DNA of 64,000 nt from Polaribacter sp. (GCA_020740485.1 DYMN01000001.1:62001-126000); one strand, 5' to 3'; shown: positions 30,474-38,912, numbered from the stretch's first letter. Numbers and translations are program-made. Notes: generated from the letters alone by a model not told the origin.

Positions 30474-30523
30474 AAAAAATCAGGATTTTAAAAAATTTAA
30501 TCCTTCATTGCTGCAGTGGTAAA

Positions 30524-31228
30524 TTATATCTTGTTTTGTTTAATTCTTTCTGAACGAACAAATTTATAACCACTCAACATAGCTGATGTTTCGCCACTAG
30601 CTTCAATATAATCATGGAAGAGCACTAAATAAACATGGATTACTATAAATGCCATGAATATATAAGTCAATAAATGATGAATATAGCGCACATAAATATC
30701 ACCGCCCAAAGCAGGCAATACCCAAGCAAACATTTTAGGAAACCACCAAGAAGCCGTTTCAGACATCAGTGCAAATCCGGTAGCAGCTTGCAAAATAAAA
30801 ATGAATGCCATGATTAGATAGCTGGTAGCAGCCAAATAATTGTGACCTATACTCGCGTTTGATAAATCATGTTTTTTATCAGGAAAAAGTAATATGTCAT
30901 ATTTTAAAACATGCAATATATTGCTCCATCCTTTTTTTGAATAAGGAACAAAATTACGCCAATCTGCAAATTTATTCCCCGCAAACGCCCAATACAATCT
31001 AAAAACTGCCACAGCAAAAGCTAAAAAAGCAGCAGTAAAATGTATTAAACGTATATATCCCATCCAATATGAATTAGATGCTTCAGCATGACTACTAATT
31101 GCCGGTGGATAGGATATCAAGAAACCAGTTAATATCATTGCAAAAATTGAAATAACTGTTGTCCAATGAAATATCCTTACCGGTAGTTGCCACACATATA
31201 CTCTTTTGAAATTAAATGTTTTTGCCAT
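30524..31228 (-). CDS. hyaC: Ni/Fe-hydrogenase b-type cytochrome subunit
   Basis: Membrane anchor and diheme cytochrome b that passes electrons from the hydrogenase to quinone. The protein starts with VYVWQLPVRIFHWTTVISI, whose His is a conserved heme ligand, and shows four hydrophobic segments (around residues 20-40, 60-80, 130-155, 185-205). Further conserved histidines are in RLIHFTAAF and YIHHLLTYIFMAFIVIHVYLVLFHDY. 234 residues is standard for HyaC/HupC. Gene order hyaA-hyaB-hyaC is that of membrane-bound uptake hydrogenases. Confidence 0.95.
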   Translation of the reverse strand: MAKTFNFKRVYVWQLPVRIFHWTTVISIFAMILTGFLISYPPAISSHAEASNSYWMGYIRLIHFTAAFLAFAVAVFRLYWAFAGNKFADWRNFVPYSKKGWSNILHVLKYDILLFPDKKHDLSNASIGHNYLAATSYLIMAFIFILQAATGFALMSETASWWFPKMFAWVLPALGGDIYVRYIHHLLTYIFMAFIVIHVYLVLFHDYIEASGETSAMLSGYKFVRSERIKQNKI

Positions 31229-31264
31229 TTTAAAAAAGTTTCAAGTTTGATGTTTAAAGTTTAA

Positions 31265-31286
31265 GGTTAAGCGAAGCGAAATGACG
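31265..31286. repeat. Second copy of the GCGAAGCGAAATGACG dispersed repeat
   Basis: GGTTAAGCGAAGCGAAATGACG in the hyaB-hyaC gap matches 761-782 except for one base, and is preceded by the same GTTTCAAGTTT-like words. It can form a hairpin with the following CGCTTTGCGTT. Confidence 0.75.
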
Positions 31287-31353
31287 CTTTGCGTTGTTTA
31301 AAGTTTAATAACTTATTAATTAAAAATAATCAATAACTTAATAACCTATTAAC

Positions 31354-33090
31354 TTAAATTGAACAAGCCGAACCAACTTCTATATGGCTCACACTTTTAC
31401 CGTGTTCGTCATATAAGTGTACTGCACAAGCTAAACAAGGGTCAAATGAGTGAATAGTTCTCAATATTTCCACCGGATTTTTTGGATCTGCAATCGGGGT
31501 TCCTATAAGCGCAGATTCATATGCCGATAATTGGTTGTTAGGATCGCGTGGGGAAGCATTCCAGGTAGATGGTACTACCATTTGATATTTTTTGGTCTTC
31601 ATGTCATTGATAACAATCCAATGTGCCAAACCTCCTCGTGGAGCTTCCATAAATCCAACGCCTTTTGCTTCCTTGGGCCAGGTATCAGGATACGTTTTAT
31701 CCATATTTGCCATTTTGGTATCCCCTTTTTTGAAATTGGCTAATAATTCGTTGTAGAATTCCAATCCCCAATCGGCTACTAATTTGGTTTCCAAACCACG
31801 TGCAGCAGTTCTGCCCAAAGTTGAAAATAAAACAGTAGCTGGTACATCTAATGTTTTTAACGTGTAATCTACAACCTCTTTATACTCCGGTATACCGGAA
31901 GCATATCCTACTAATACACGAGCCAATGGGCCAACTTCCATCGGTTTGCCTTGCCAACGCGGTGTTTTAACAAAACTGTACTGCTTTTCGACATCTAAAT
32001 ATTCGTATGGTGGCTTAGGTCCTGTATAGTTGATATCGGTTTCACCATCGTAAGGATGTTTACCTTTGTCATTACCGCCTTGATAATTATACCAAGATTT
32101 ATTAATGAACTCTTGAATTTCATTTGTTTTTTCTAAATCTACTGGATGTACCTTTGTCAAATCACCATCTAAAATAATACCACGTGGAAATTTGAATGAT
32201 TTCACATCATTGATATTAGTTGTGGGCAAATCGCCATAAACCATGTAATTGGCAAATTTTGATTCTCCTATTGCACCCCAATCTTTATAAAAAGAAGCAA
32301 TAGCCAATAAATCAGGTAAATACACTTGATTTACAAAGGTATGGGCTTGTTGTAATAATTGACCTACATAAGCCAAACGTTCCATGTTCAAACTACCTGC
32401 ATCGTCCAAATTTACAGCAGCAGCTGAACCACCAACTAAGAAATGCGGATGTGGATTTTTACCACCGAGTATAGTGTGTATTTTAACTACTTCCTTTTGC
32501 CATTCTAATGCTTCTAAATAGTGAGCAACAGCGAGTAAATTAACTTCTGCAGGTAATTTCATAGCAGGATGACCCCAATACCCATTTGCAAAAATACCTA
32601 ATTGACCACTATCAACGAATTTTTTAATTCTGTTCTTAACATCAGTAAAATAACCAACTGAGGATTTAGGCCAGTTGGATATGCTTTGAGCTAAAGCAGA
32701 AGTTTTGGCTGGGTCTGCATTTAATACTTTCGTAACATCTACCCAATCCAACGCATGTAGATGATAGAAATGTACCACGTGGTCTTGCATAAATTGTGAA
32801 ATAGTAACAATATTTCTAGTGATTTCAGCATTTCTAGGAATATTAATATCCAAAGCATCTTCAACTGAACGAATGGAGGCTATTGCGTGGACAGTAGTAC
32901 AAACACCACAAGCTCGTTGTACAAAAGCCCACACATCACGTGGATCACGACCTTCTACAATTTTCTCTAAACCGCGGACCATTGTAGAAGAACTATATGC
33001 ATTTACTACTTTGCCGTCTTTGATCTCAGCTTCAATACGTAAATGCCCTTCTATTCTTGTTATAGGATCTATAACTATTCTATTTGCCAT
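31354..33090 (-). CDS. hyaB: [NiFe]-hydrogenase large subunit (group 1)
   Basis: Carries the NiFe(CN)2CO active site. The four nickel-ligand cysteines are present: Cys61/Cys64 in RACGVCTTVHA and Cys552/Cys555 in DPCLACAVH. Maturation should cut after His558, releasing a 20-residue tail (LYDEHGK...SACSI). The N terminus (IDPITRIEGHLRIE) and GRDPRDVWAFVQ match group 1 membrane-bound enzymes. 578 residues is typical. No own signal peptide: it is exported by hitch-hiking on the Tat signal of HyaA, whose gene ends 6 bp upstream of the hyaB start. Confidence 0.97.
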   Translation of the reverse strand: MANRIVIDPITRIEGHLRIEAEIKDGKVVNAYSSSTMVRGLEKIVEGRDPRDVWAFVQRACGVCTTVHAIASIRSVEDALDINIPRNAEITRNIVTISQFMQDHVVHFYHLHALDWVDVTKVLNADPAKTSALAQSISNWPKSSVGYFTDVKNRIKKFVDSGQLGIFANGYWGHPAMKLPAEVNLLAVAHYLEALEWQKEVVKIHTILGGKNPHPHFLVGGSAAAVNLDDAGSLNMERLAYVGQLLQQAHTFVNQVYLPDLLAIASFYKDWGAIGESKFANYMVYGDLPTTNINDVKSFKFPRGIILDGDLTKVHPVDLEKTNEIQEFINKSWYNYQGGNDKGKHPYDGETDINYTGPKPPYEYLDVEKQYSFVKTPRWQGKPMEVGPLARVLVGYASGIPEYKEVVDYTLKTLDVPATVLFSTLGRTAARGLETKLVADWGLEFYNELLANFKKGDTKMANMDKTYPDTWPKEAKGVGFMEAPRGGLAHWIVINDMKTKKYQMVVPSTWNASPRDPNNQLSAYESALIGTPIADPKNPVEILRTIHSFDPCLACAVHLYDEHGKSVSHIEVGSACSI

Positions 33091-33095
33091 GTTAA

Positions 33096-34223
33096 TTATG
33101 ATTTAATGTTGTTTAAATTATCTTCGCCACAATCATTAGCTTCCTTCAATTCTTTGCGTTTGGTCAAATTTGTTGCCACGGCATGTACTGCAACACCCGC
33201 AACAGCCGTTCCAAGAACTATTTTCCCAATTTTATCGGCTGTGGCTTCGATGCCAATGCCGTTTACATTGGTCAATCTTTCCATAAAAGGTCCATTGTCC
33301 CAGAAACCGGGCTCACTGCATCCAATACAAGGGTAACCTGACTTAATTGGAAAACTTACTCCATTGTTCCATCCTGTTGTACTACAAGCATTGTAAGTTA
33401 CGGGACCCCTACATCCTAATTTGTATAAACAATGTCCTTCTTTGGCTTCTTCACTATCAAATGTTTCAGCAAACAAACCGGCATCAAAATAAGGACGACG
33501 ATAGCAAGAATCGTGGATGCGTTTTCCATAGAATTGTTTTGGACGGTTAAAACTGTCTAATTCTGGTATGGTGCCAAAAGTAACGTAATATAAAACTATT
33601 CCGGTCATCACTTCCGAAATAGGAGGACAACCCGGTATATTAATAATTGGTTTATCTTTGATAATATCACCCACAGGTACTGAACCAGTTGGATTTGGAT
33701 GAGCAGCTTGAACTCCACCAAAAGAAGAACAACTACCGAAGTTTAAAATGGCTGCTGCGCCTGCTGCGGATTCTTTGAGAATTTCTACGGCAGTTCTACC
33801 GGCAATGGTGCAGTAAACGCCACCATCTTTGGTTGGTATTGCGCCTTCTACCACTAATATGTAGTTACCATAATTTTCTTTCATTGATTTTTGTTTGGCT
33901 TCTTCGGCATTATGACCGGCAGCTGCCATCAAAGTATCCGTGTAGTCCAATGAAATGTTGTCTAAAATAACATCGGCTACGAGAGGATGGTCTGAACGAA
34001 TGAAAGACTCTGAGCAACCAGTGCATTCTTGGAAATGTTCCCATATTACAGGAATGCGTTTTTTGGTTTCCATGGCTTTCATAACTTGACCTACCATGCT
34101 GTGTTCCAATCCCATGAAAGCTGTCATAAAAGTGGCAAACTTCACGAAATCTCTACGAGAATACCCTTGTTCGGAGATATGATCGTAGTAAGTTCCATTT
34201 TTGGTTTTGAGTAATGTTCCCAT
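33096..34223 (-). CDS. hyaA: [NiFe]-hydrogenase small subunit with Tat signal
   Basis: Iron-sulfur subunit that relays electrons to cytochrome b. It has a twin-arginine signal (YSRRDFVKF, residues 21-29) with a hydrophobic stretch, then ECTGCSESFIRS (Cys67, Cys70), Cys165, Cys199 and the medial and distal cluster residues (HDSC, GHCLYKLGC, YNACST, GYPCIGC). A C-terminal membrane helix (IGKIVLGTAVAGVAVHAVA) anchors it. Residue numbers run exactly 50 ahead of mature E. coli HyaA. The two extra cysteines of the oxygen-tolerant 4Fe-3S cluster (E. coli 19 and 120) are Gly69 and Gly170 here, so a standard 4Fe-4S proximal cluster is predicted. First gene of the leftward operon. Confidence 0.97.
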   Translation of the reverse strand: MGTLLKTKNGTYYDHISEQGYSRRDFVKFATFMTAFMGLEHSMVGQVMKAMETKKRIPVIWEHFQECTGCSESFIRSDHPLVADVILDNISLDYTDTLMAAAGHNAEEAKQKSMKENYGNYILVVEGAIPTKDGGVYCTIAGRTAVEILKESAAGAAAILNFGSCSSFGGVQAAHPNPTGSVPVGDIIKDKPIINIPGCPPISEVMTGIVLYYVTFGTIPELDSFNRPKQFYGKRIHDSCYRRPYFDAGLFAETFDSEEAKEGHCLYKLGCRGPVTYNACSTTGWNNGVSFPIKSGYPCIGCSEPGFWDNGPFMERLTNVNGIGIEATADKIGKIVLGTAVAGVAVHAVATNLTKRKELKEANDCGEDNLNNIKS

Positions 34224-34280
34224 TTGTACAATGTTTAGTTGAGATAATTATCTGATTATCAATATAAAAAATTAATACTT

Positions 34281-34288
34281 CAAAAGTA
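34281..34288 (-). promoter_or_regulatory. Candidate -7 box of the hya operon
   Basis: TACTTTTG on the minus strand, 58 bp upstream of hyaA, matches TAnnTTTG. I see no TTG at the expected -33 distance, so confidence is limited. Confidence 0.4.
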
Positions 34289-34403
34289 AAGAATTGATTT
34301 TATTATTTTATGATAAAAGTCAATAAAACAGTTATTTATATTCATTGAAAATAATAAATAGTTGTTAAATGTTCAATTTTTTTAAAAAAAATATATAAAA
34401 ATG

Positions 34404-34472
34404 GGTTAAATCTTTTTTTCCTGTGCTGGATTAATTTTATTAATTTAGCGGTATGACAAAAAAGATTTAACC
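34404..34472. mobile_element. 69-bp MITE-like element with 15-bp inverted ends and 8-bp target duplication
   Basis: The ends GGTTAAATCTTTTTT (34404-34418) and AAAAAAGATTTAACC (34458-34472) are perfect inverted repeats. They are flanked on both sides, with no gap, by the same octamer TAAAAATG (34396-34403 and 34473-34480). Perfect ends abutting a perfect direct repeat is the hallmark of a transposed miniature element. It has no ORF. It sits between the divergent hya and hyp promoters. Confidence 0.85.
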
Positions 34473-34511
34473 TAAAAATGTCGAAATAATGAATTATTAT
34501 AAGAAATAATA

Positions 34512-34519
34512 TAAATTTG
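34512..34519 (+). promoter_or_regulatory. Candidate -7 box of the hypA-hypB operon
   Basis: TAAATTTG lies 22 bp before the hypA start and matches TAnnTTTG. The region where the -33 element should be is partly formed by the end of the MITE-like element and its target duplication. Confidence 0.5.
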
Positions 34520-34541
34520 TTTTTCATAAAGATACGTTATT

Positions 34542-34883
34542 ATGCACGAAATGTCAATCGTAATGGGTATAATTAAAATTGCTGAAAATGAAGCTGCTAA
34601 AGCCAATGTTACACAATTTTCCGCCATTGATTTGGAGATAGGTAATCTATCGGGAGTGGAATATGAAGCCCTGGATTTTGCTTGGAATGTAGCAGTCGAA
34701 GGTACTGTTTTAGAAAATGCCACCAAAAATGTGCATAAAATACAAGCAAAAGCACAATGTGGGGATTGTGACACCATATTTGATGTGCAATACATTTATG
34801 ACAATTGTCCTAAATGTGGTAGTTATTTTAAAAGTATTTTACAAGGAAAAGAATTGAGAGTAAAGAGTTTGGATACTTATTAA
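34542..34883 (+). CDS. hypA: Hydrogenase nickel insertion protein HypA
   Basis: Nickel metallochaperone that works with HypB. It begins MHEMSIVMGI, where the N-terminal Met-His-Glu binds nickel. The zinc domain has two CxxC motifs (CGDC and CPKC). 113 residues is typical. It is transcribed away from hyaA and followed after 265 bp by hypB. Confidence 0.95.
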   Translation: MHEMSIVMGIIKIAENEAAKANVTQFSAIDLEIGNLSGVEYEALDFAWNVAVEGTVLENATKNVHKIQAKAQCGDCDTIFDVQYIYDNCPKCGSYFKSILQGKELRVKSLDTY

Positions 34884-35110
34884 AGTTAAATAATATTGCT
34901 TTATAAGATTTTTTGAGCTAAATTTTTAATTTTATTAACTTTTCATATTATGAAAACTGTTCACATATTTACCACAAAAATTTTAGTAGAACCAAGAATA
35001 GTAACAACAATTTTATAAAACATAACATTTATCAGAATTTATTATTTTTATATTTTTTACTTTTGTTTGATTAATTAGCCAATTTAGAAATTTGCTAATT
35101 GATAAATTCA

Positions 35111-35140
35111 CTTTTTAACTTTTTAACTTTTTAACTTTTA
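35111..35140. repeat. 8-bp tandem repeat upstream of hypB
   Basis: CTTTTTAA is repeated three times (35111-35134), followed by a partial copy, ending about 9 bp before the hypB ATG. The rest of the 265-bp hypA-hypB gap is AT-rich; a 22-codon ORF (34950-35018) in it has no recognisable product. Confidence 0.75.
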
Positions 35141-35148
35141 CTTTTATT

Positions 35149-36003
35149 ATGTGTGGAACTTGTGGCTGCGGAACCGGAAACTCCTTTTCAATCAACAAAC
35201 CGGGCGAACTTCATCACGATCAGCAGGAATCGCATAGTCATTCGCATGAACATAATCACGATCATACACATTCACATGATTTACACGACCATGCTCATCC
35301 ACAGAATGATTTTGTGCATTTGCATCATCATGACCATTCTCATGAGCATTCTCATTCGCACACCATTGATGTAGAGAAAAATATTTTGCAATTCAATGAT
35401 ATGCAAGCGTCACGTAATCGTGGTTATTTTGAAGCAAAAAATATTTTTACCATCAACTTGGTGAGTTCACCGGGTTCTGGAAAAACCACTTTTTTAGAAC
35501 GAACTTTAACTGATTTAAAATCAAAAATTGACTTTTTTGTCATTGAAGGCGATCAACAAACTTTAAACGATGCCAATCGTATTGACGCCGTCCAAATTCC
35601 AGTGATTCAAATTAATACAGGAACAGGGTGTCATTTGGAAAGCGATATGATTTATGATGCTGTAAAAAAATTGGAAGTCAAAGATAATTCCGTTCTTATT
35701 ATCGAAAATGTGGGAAATTTGGTTTGCCCAGCAATGTTTGATTTAGGTGAAAATCAGCGTGTTGTTATCATAAGCGTTACCGAAGGCGACGACAAACCTT
35801 TGAAATATCCGGATATGTTTGCCGGATCTCAAATCTGTATTATCAACAAAATTGATTTATTACCTTATGTGAATTTCAATGTGGAAAAAGCTAAAGAATA
35901 CGCCAAAAAAGTCAATCCTAATCTGCTATTTTTTGAAGTTTCTGCTACAAAAGGAGATGGTATGGATATTTGGTATGAATGGTTGTTAAAAGTCAAAAGG
36001 TAA
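35149..36003 (+). CDS. hypB: Hydrogenase nickel incorporation GTPase HypB with histidine-rich nickel-storage region
   Basis: GTPase that delivers nickel to the large subunit. The N terminus CGTCGCG is the high-affinity CxxCxC nickel site. Residues 22-71 contain 22 histidines, mostly in alternating His-Ser/Asp/Glu pairs, a form associated with nickel storage. The G domain follows with P-loop SSPGSGKTT (107-114), IEGDQQT, GTGCHLE, the IENVGNLVCPA switch region and INKIDLLPY (NKxD). 284 residues, longer than HypB proteins that lack the His tract. The adjacent nickel permease makes nickel supply the joint job of this side of the locus. Confidence 0.96.
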   Translation: MCGTCGCGTGNSFSINKPGELHHDQQESHSHSHEHNHDHTHSHDLHDHAHPQNDFVHLHHHDHSHEHSHSHTIDVEKNILQFNDMQASRNRGYFEAKNIFTINLVSSPGSGKTTFLERTLTDLKSKIDFFVIEGDQQTLNDANRIDAVQIPVIQINTGTGCHLESDMIYDAVKKLEVKDNSVLIIENVGNLVCPAMFDLGENQRVVIISVTEGDDKPLKYPDMFAGSQICIINKIDLLPYVNFNVEKAKEYAKKVNPNLLFFEVSATKGDGMDIWYEWLLKVKR

Positions 36004-36123
36004 AAATTACAATAATTTTAAATTTCAATTTCCAAATCCTCCCCCTTTAGTTGAAGTTAGACGGGAAATTATTCCCTAATAACTCAATAATTAGTAACCT
36101 AATTAACCCTATTAACCAAATAA

Positions 36124-36858
36124 ATGGTAGCACTTCACGAATTTACTGGTATAAATATTCCAATTTTATTAGGGTTAATGGCTTCTGCATTACATGTTTG
36201 GACAGGACCTGATCATTTGGCTGCGGTTACCCCTTTGGTTTTTGATAGCAAAAAAAGTCATTGGAAAATTGGTGTGGCTTGGGGTTTTGGACATTTACTA
36301 GGGATGTTGTTGATAGGATTATTGTATTATTTGTTTAAGGAGTTTATTCCCATAGATGCTATTTCGGCTTACAGTGAGCAAATCGTTGGTGTCATTTTGA
36401 TTGGATTAGGTTTTTGGTCGTTCTATAAAATGAAAAAAGTGCATGAGCATCATCACATTCATCCTCACTTTCACTCAGATGGTTATCAAGATTTTGTTCA
36501 TGTTCACGCACACGAAGATGAATCGCATCAACATAAACACCCGAAAGAGAAATCTAAAAATCAAAATTTGATGGCAGCAACAAGTGTTGGTGTTGTTCAT
36601 GGTTTTGCAGGTATTTCACATTTTGTATTGATGCTACCCGCCTTAGCATTTCATTCAGGATGGCAAACGCTGCAGTATCTCATTGGATTTGCTATCGGAA
36701 CTATTGGTGCTATGGTTGTTTTTTCATTCATAATCGGGAAATTTCACAAACTCAATCCCAATCAACACAATCATAATGTGTTTAAAAATCTACGGTTTTG
36801 GGGAGGAGTGGTTGCTATTTTAGTTGGTATTTTTTGGATTATTAATAGTTATGTTTAG
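36124..36858 (+). CDS. Nickel/cobalt permease (UreH/NicO-like)
   Basis: Integral membrane protein with about six hydrophobic segments and a cytosolic or periplasmic histidine-rich loop (residues ~103-145, EHHHIHPHFHS, HVHAHEDESHQHKH). ALHVWTGPDHLAAV near the N terminus resembles the His..Asp-His signature of NicO/UreH/RcnA-type transporters, although the spacing (H-x5-DH) differs from HX4DH of NiCoT. VVHGFAGISHFVLMLPAL is the second conserved helix. The position after hypA and hypB strongly suggests nickel uptake for the hydrogenase. Export cannot be excluded by sequence. Confidence 0.82.
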   Translation: MVALHEFTGINIPILLGLMASALHVWTGPDHLAAVTPLVFDSKKSHWKIGVAWGFGHLLGMLLIGLLYYLFKEFIPIDAISAYSEQIVGVILIGLGFWSFYKMKKVHEHHHIHPHFHSDGYQDFVHVHAHEDESHQHKHPKEKSKNQNLMAATSVGVVHGFAGISHFVLMLPALAFHSGWQTLQYLIGFAIGTIGAMVVFSFIIGKFHKLNPNQHNHNVFKNLRFWGGVVAILVGIFWIINSYV

Positions 36859-37062
36859 ATGCAAAGGTTTAAAATTTTTGCTCTTACCATTTTTATATTA
36901 TTAATTTTCATTGGATTAGACGGAATTCCCCATGATTAAATAGCTTATTTAATTTGCCATTTGCTAGAAAAAAATCATTCTCCTAAGTTTTACAAAATAC
37001 TCTCCGAAAAAATACCTAATTGGGAAAAATGGAAGAGAAGATTGGATGAAGTTATGGCGTAA
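36859..37062 (+). pseudogene. Small membrane protein gene interrupted by one in-frame stop
   Basis: An ATG directly abuts the permease stop (TAGATG). The first part encodes MQRFKIFALTIFILLIFIGL-DGIPHD, one hydrophobic segment, then TAA at 36937-36939. The same frame continues 40 sense codons (IAYLICHLLEKNH..., IPNWEKWKRRLDEVMA) to a second stop. A single base change in the first stop (for example TAA to TAT) would give one 67-residue protein. I do not recognise the family. It may be a recently broken accessory gene, or the first 26 codons alone may be functional. Confidence 0.5.
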
Positions 37063-37176
37063 ATCTTTTCATTTGAACTTTTAAAAAACTTCATTTTAAA
37101 ACACAGATGATAAAATCAATTTATTATGTTTGTAAAATAGTTACCGTAAATTAGCACCAATAATAGCACCTAACAA

Positions 37177-37214
37177 AACAAAACCCTGACAATCAATAGA
37201 TTATCAGGGTTTTT
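37177..37214 (-). terminator. Intrinsic terminator of tRNA-Ser
   Basis: Immediately after the tRNA 3' end the minus strand folds AAAACCCTGATAATC with GATTGTCAGGGTTTT (one mismatch), followed by TTTG. A standard terminator. Confidence 0.75.
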
Positions 37215-37215
37215 G

Positions 37216-37300
37216 CGGAGAGATAGGGATTCGAACCCCAGGACCTGTTACAGTCAACGGTTTTCAAGACCGCCGCAATCGACCACTCTGCCATCTCTCC
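37216..37300 (-). tRNA. tRNA-Ser (anticodon UGA)
   Basis: 85-nt class II tRNA on the minus strand. The acceptor stem GGAGAGA pairs with TCTCTCC and the discriminator is G. The anticodon arm CGGTCTTGAAAACCG shows TGA in the loop, and the T-arm GGGGTTCGAATCCC is canonical. A long variable arm fits serine. CCA is not encoded. Confidence 0.95.
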
Positions 37301-37505
37301 TTATTAAAGGGTGAAGTTTGAAGGCTACCATTCGAATGCATCGAATTCAACTCATAAACTTAAACCTTTTTTTAATATTTCAAATCTATTTTCCTTTTAC
37401 CTTTTTCGGAGTGCAAATATATAATCAAATATTTTATTATTAAAATTTTTTTTGAAATAAGTTAGATTATTTTTGTCAAAACATTCTAACGTTTGACTTT
37501 CTTAG
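37301..37505. other. Intergenic, nothing recognised
   Basis: AT-rich stretch between the tRNA and the TSUP transporter. It must contain both promoters, but no exact TAnnTTTG box with a spaced TTG was found. Confidence 0.4.
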
Positions 37506-38255
37506 ATGAATGAGTATATTAATTACCTGATTTTAATTTTAGTAGGATTATTTGCCGGCGTTGTTAATACACTTGCAGGTGGAGGTTCTATTTTGACTTT
37601 ACCTATTTTGATTTTTATGGGATTACCACCGGCTTATGCTAATGGAACCAATAGAGTAGGCATTTTTTTGCAAACTTTTACAGGAGTAATAGGATTCAAA
37701 TCTAAAGGGGTATCCGTTATGCCGCATGGATTGTATTGGGGGCTTGCCGCTATGATTGGCTCTATCATTGGAGCTAATTTAGCCATAGATATCAAGGCTG
37801 AAGCCTTTAATAGGATATTGGGAATTGTAATCATATTTGTGGTTGCTTTAACAATTTATAAACCTAAAAATATAGAACAAAAAATAGAGCGTGTAAAAGG
37901 TAAATTTCTATGGATTAGTTTGTTTCTGTTTTTTCTGATAGGTGTTTTTGGGGGCTTTATTCAAGCCGGCGCCGGTCTTTTTATTATGTTGGTACTCTCT
38001 CAAATTAATCACATCAGCTTAGTTAAAAGCAATGCAGTAAAATCAATGATTGTTGCAGTGTATACTTTTGCAGCTTTAATGGTTTTTATTTATTACGATG
38101 AAGTAAATTGGATTTACGGATTATTATTAGCTTTCGGACAATCCATAGGAGCGTGGTTTTCCAGTAGATGGTCCGTAAAAAAAGATGATAATTTAATAAG
38201 ATTTTTCTTGATAGTTGCCGCATTTGGTATGGCAATTAAACTTTGGTTTTTTTGA
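37506..38255 (+). CDS. TSUP-family (TauE/SafE) membrane transporter
   Basis: Predicted anion exporter/importer of the sulfite/sulfonate permease family. It has about eight hydrophobic segments in two similar halves, each with a glycine-rich re-entrant motif: GLFAGVVNTLAGGGSILTLP in the first and GVFGGFIQAGAGLFIML in the second. 249 residues is typical. The substrate is not predictable from sequence; members move sulfite, sulfoacetate, thiosulfate or other small anions. Its stop is 15 bp from the end of the convergent pyrE. Confidence 0.88.
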   Translation: MNEYINYLILILVGLFAGVVNTLAGGGSILTLPILIFMGLPPAYANGTNRVGIFLQTFTGVIGFKSKGVSVMPHGLYWGLAAMIGSIIGANLAIDIKAEAFNRILGIVIIFVVALTIYKPKNIEQKIERVKGKFLWISLFLFFLIGVFGGFIQAGAGLFIMLVLSQINHISLVKSNAVKSMIVAVYTFAALMVFIYYDEVNWIYGLLLAFGQSIGAWFSSRWSVKKDDNLIRFFLIVAAFGMAIKLWFF

Positions 38256-38270
38256 AATTGAAATTATTTT

Positions 38271-38912
38271 CTATACTGAAAATGCATCCGGTTTTTCTTT
38301 CCATTTTTTTAAAAGTTCTAATTCATCTTCTTTTATGTAGTTTATAGAAAGTGCTTCATCAAGTAAAATATCATAATTACTCAAAGTTTTAAACTTTACT
38401 TTTTCCAATTCAAAAAGTTGTATAGCTTGCGGAAAACCGTAAGTAAAAATGGCAAGCAATCCTAAAACTTCGTTCCCATTTTCTTTTAAAGCTTTTACAG
38501 CATTCATACTACTCATACCTGTGCTGATTAAATCTTCAATTACCGTTACTTTTTTATTAATTTCTAAAAATCCTTCGATTTGATTCTTTCGTCCGTGACC
38601 TTTCACTTCAGGACGGACATACACAAAAGGCAAATTCAGTTTTTCTGCTACTAACACGCCAATAGCAATGGCTCCAGTTGCTACTCCGGCAATCACTTCT
38701 GTTTCCGGGAAATCATCAAGTATTTGTGTGGCAAACTGTTCCGATAGAAATTGTCTTATTTCAGGATAGGAAAGCGTAATTCTATTATCGCAATAGATAG
38801 GAGATTTCCAACCGGAAGCCCAAGTAAAAGGGTCTTTTGGCTGAAGTTTAATAGCATTTACGCTTAATAATTGTTTGGCAGTTTTTTTTGCTGTATCTTT
38901 GTTGCAAATCAT
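38271..38912 (-). CDS. pyrE: Orotate phosphoribosyltransferase
   Basis: Joins orotate to PRPP to give OMP in pyrimidine synthesis. It shows FTWASGWKSPIYCDNR near the N terminus, the YVRPEVKGHGRKNQIEG loop, and the PRPP-binding motif VTVIEDLISTGMSSM (acidic pair followed by the small-residue loop). 213 residues is normal. The convergent neighbour is the TSUP gene; the Nudix gene diverges on the other side. Confidence 0.95.
   Translation of the reverse strand: MICNKDTAKKTAKQLLSVNAIKLQPKDPFTWASGWKSPIYCDNRITLSYPEIRQFLSEQFATQILDDFPETEVIAGVATGAIAIGVLVAEKLNLPFVYVRPEVKGHGRKNQIEGFLEINKKVTVIEDLISTGMSSMNAVKALKENGNEVLGLLAIFTYGFPQAIQLFELEKVKFKTLSNYDILLDEALSINYIKEDELELLKKWKEKPDAFSV

Noticed and set aside
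33096-34223. Oxygen-tolerant six-cysteine hydrogenase
   Set aside because: The two extra cysteine positions are glycine (69 and 170) by a constant-offset alignment to E. coli HyaA.
34950-35018. 22-codon ORF in the hypA-hypB gap (MKTVHIFTTKIL...)
   Set aside because: Short, AT-driven, no promoter or similarity that I can recognise. It is not enough to call a gene.
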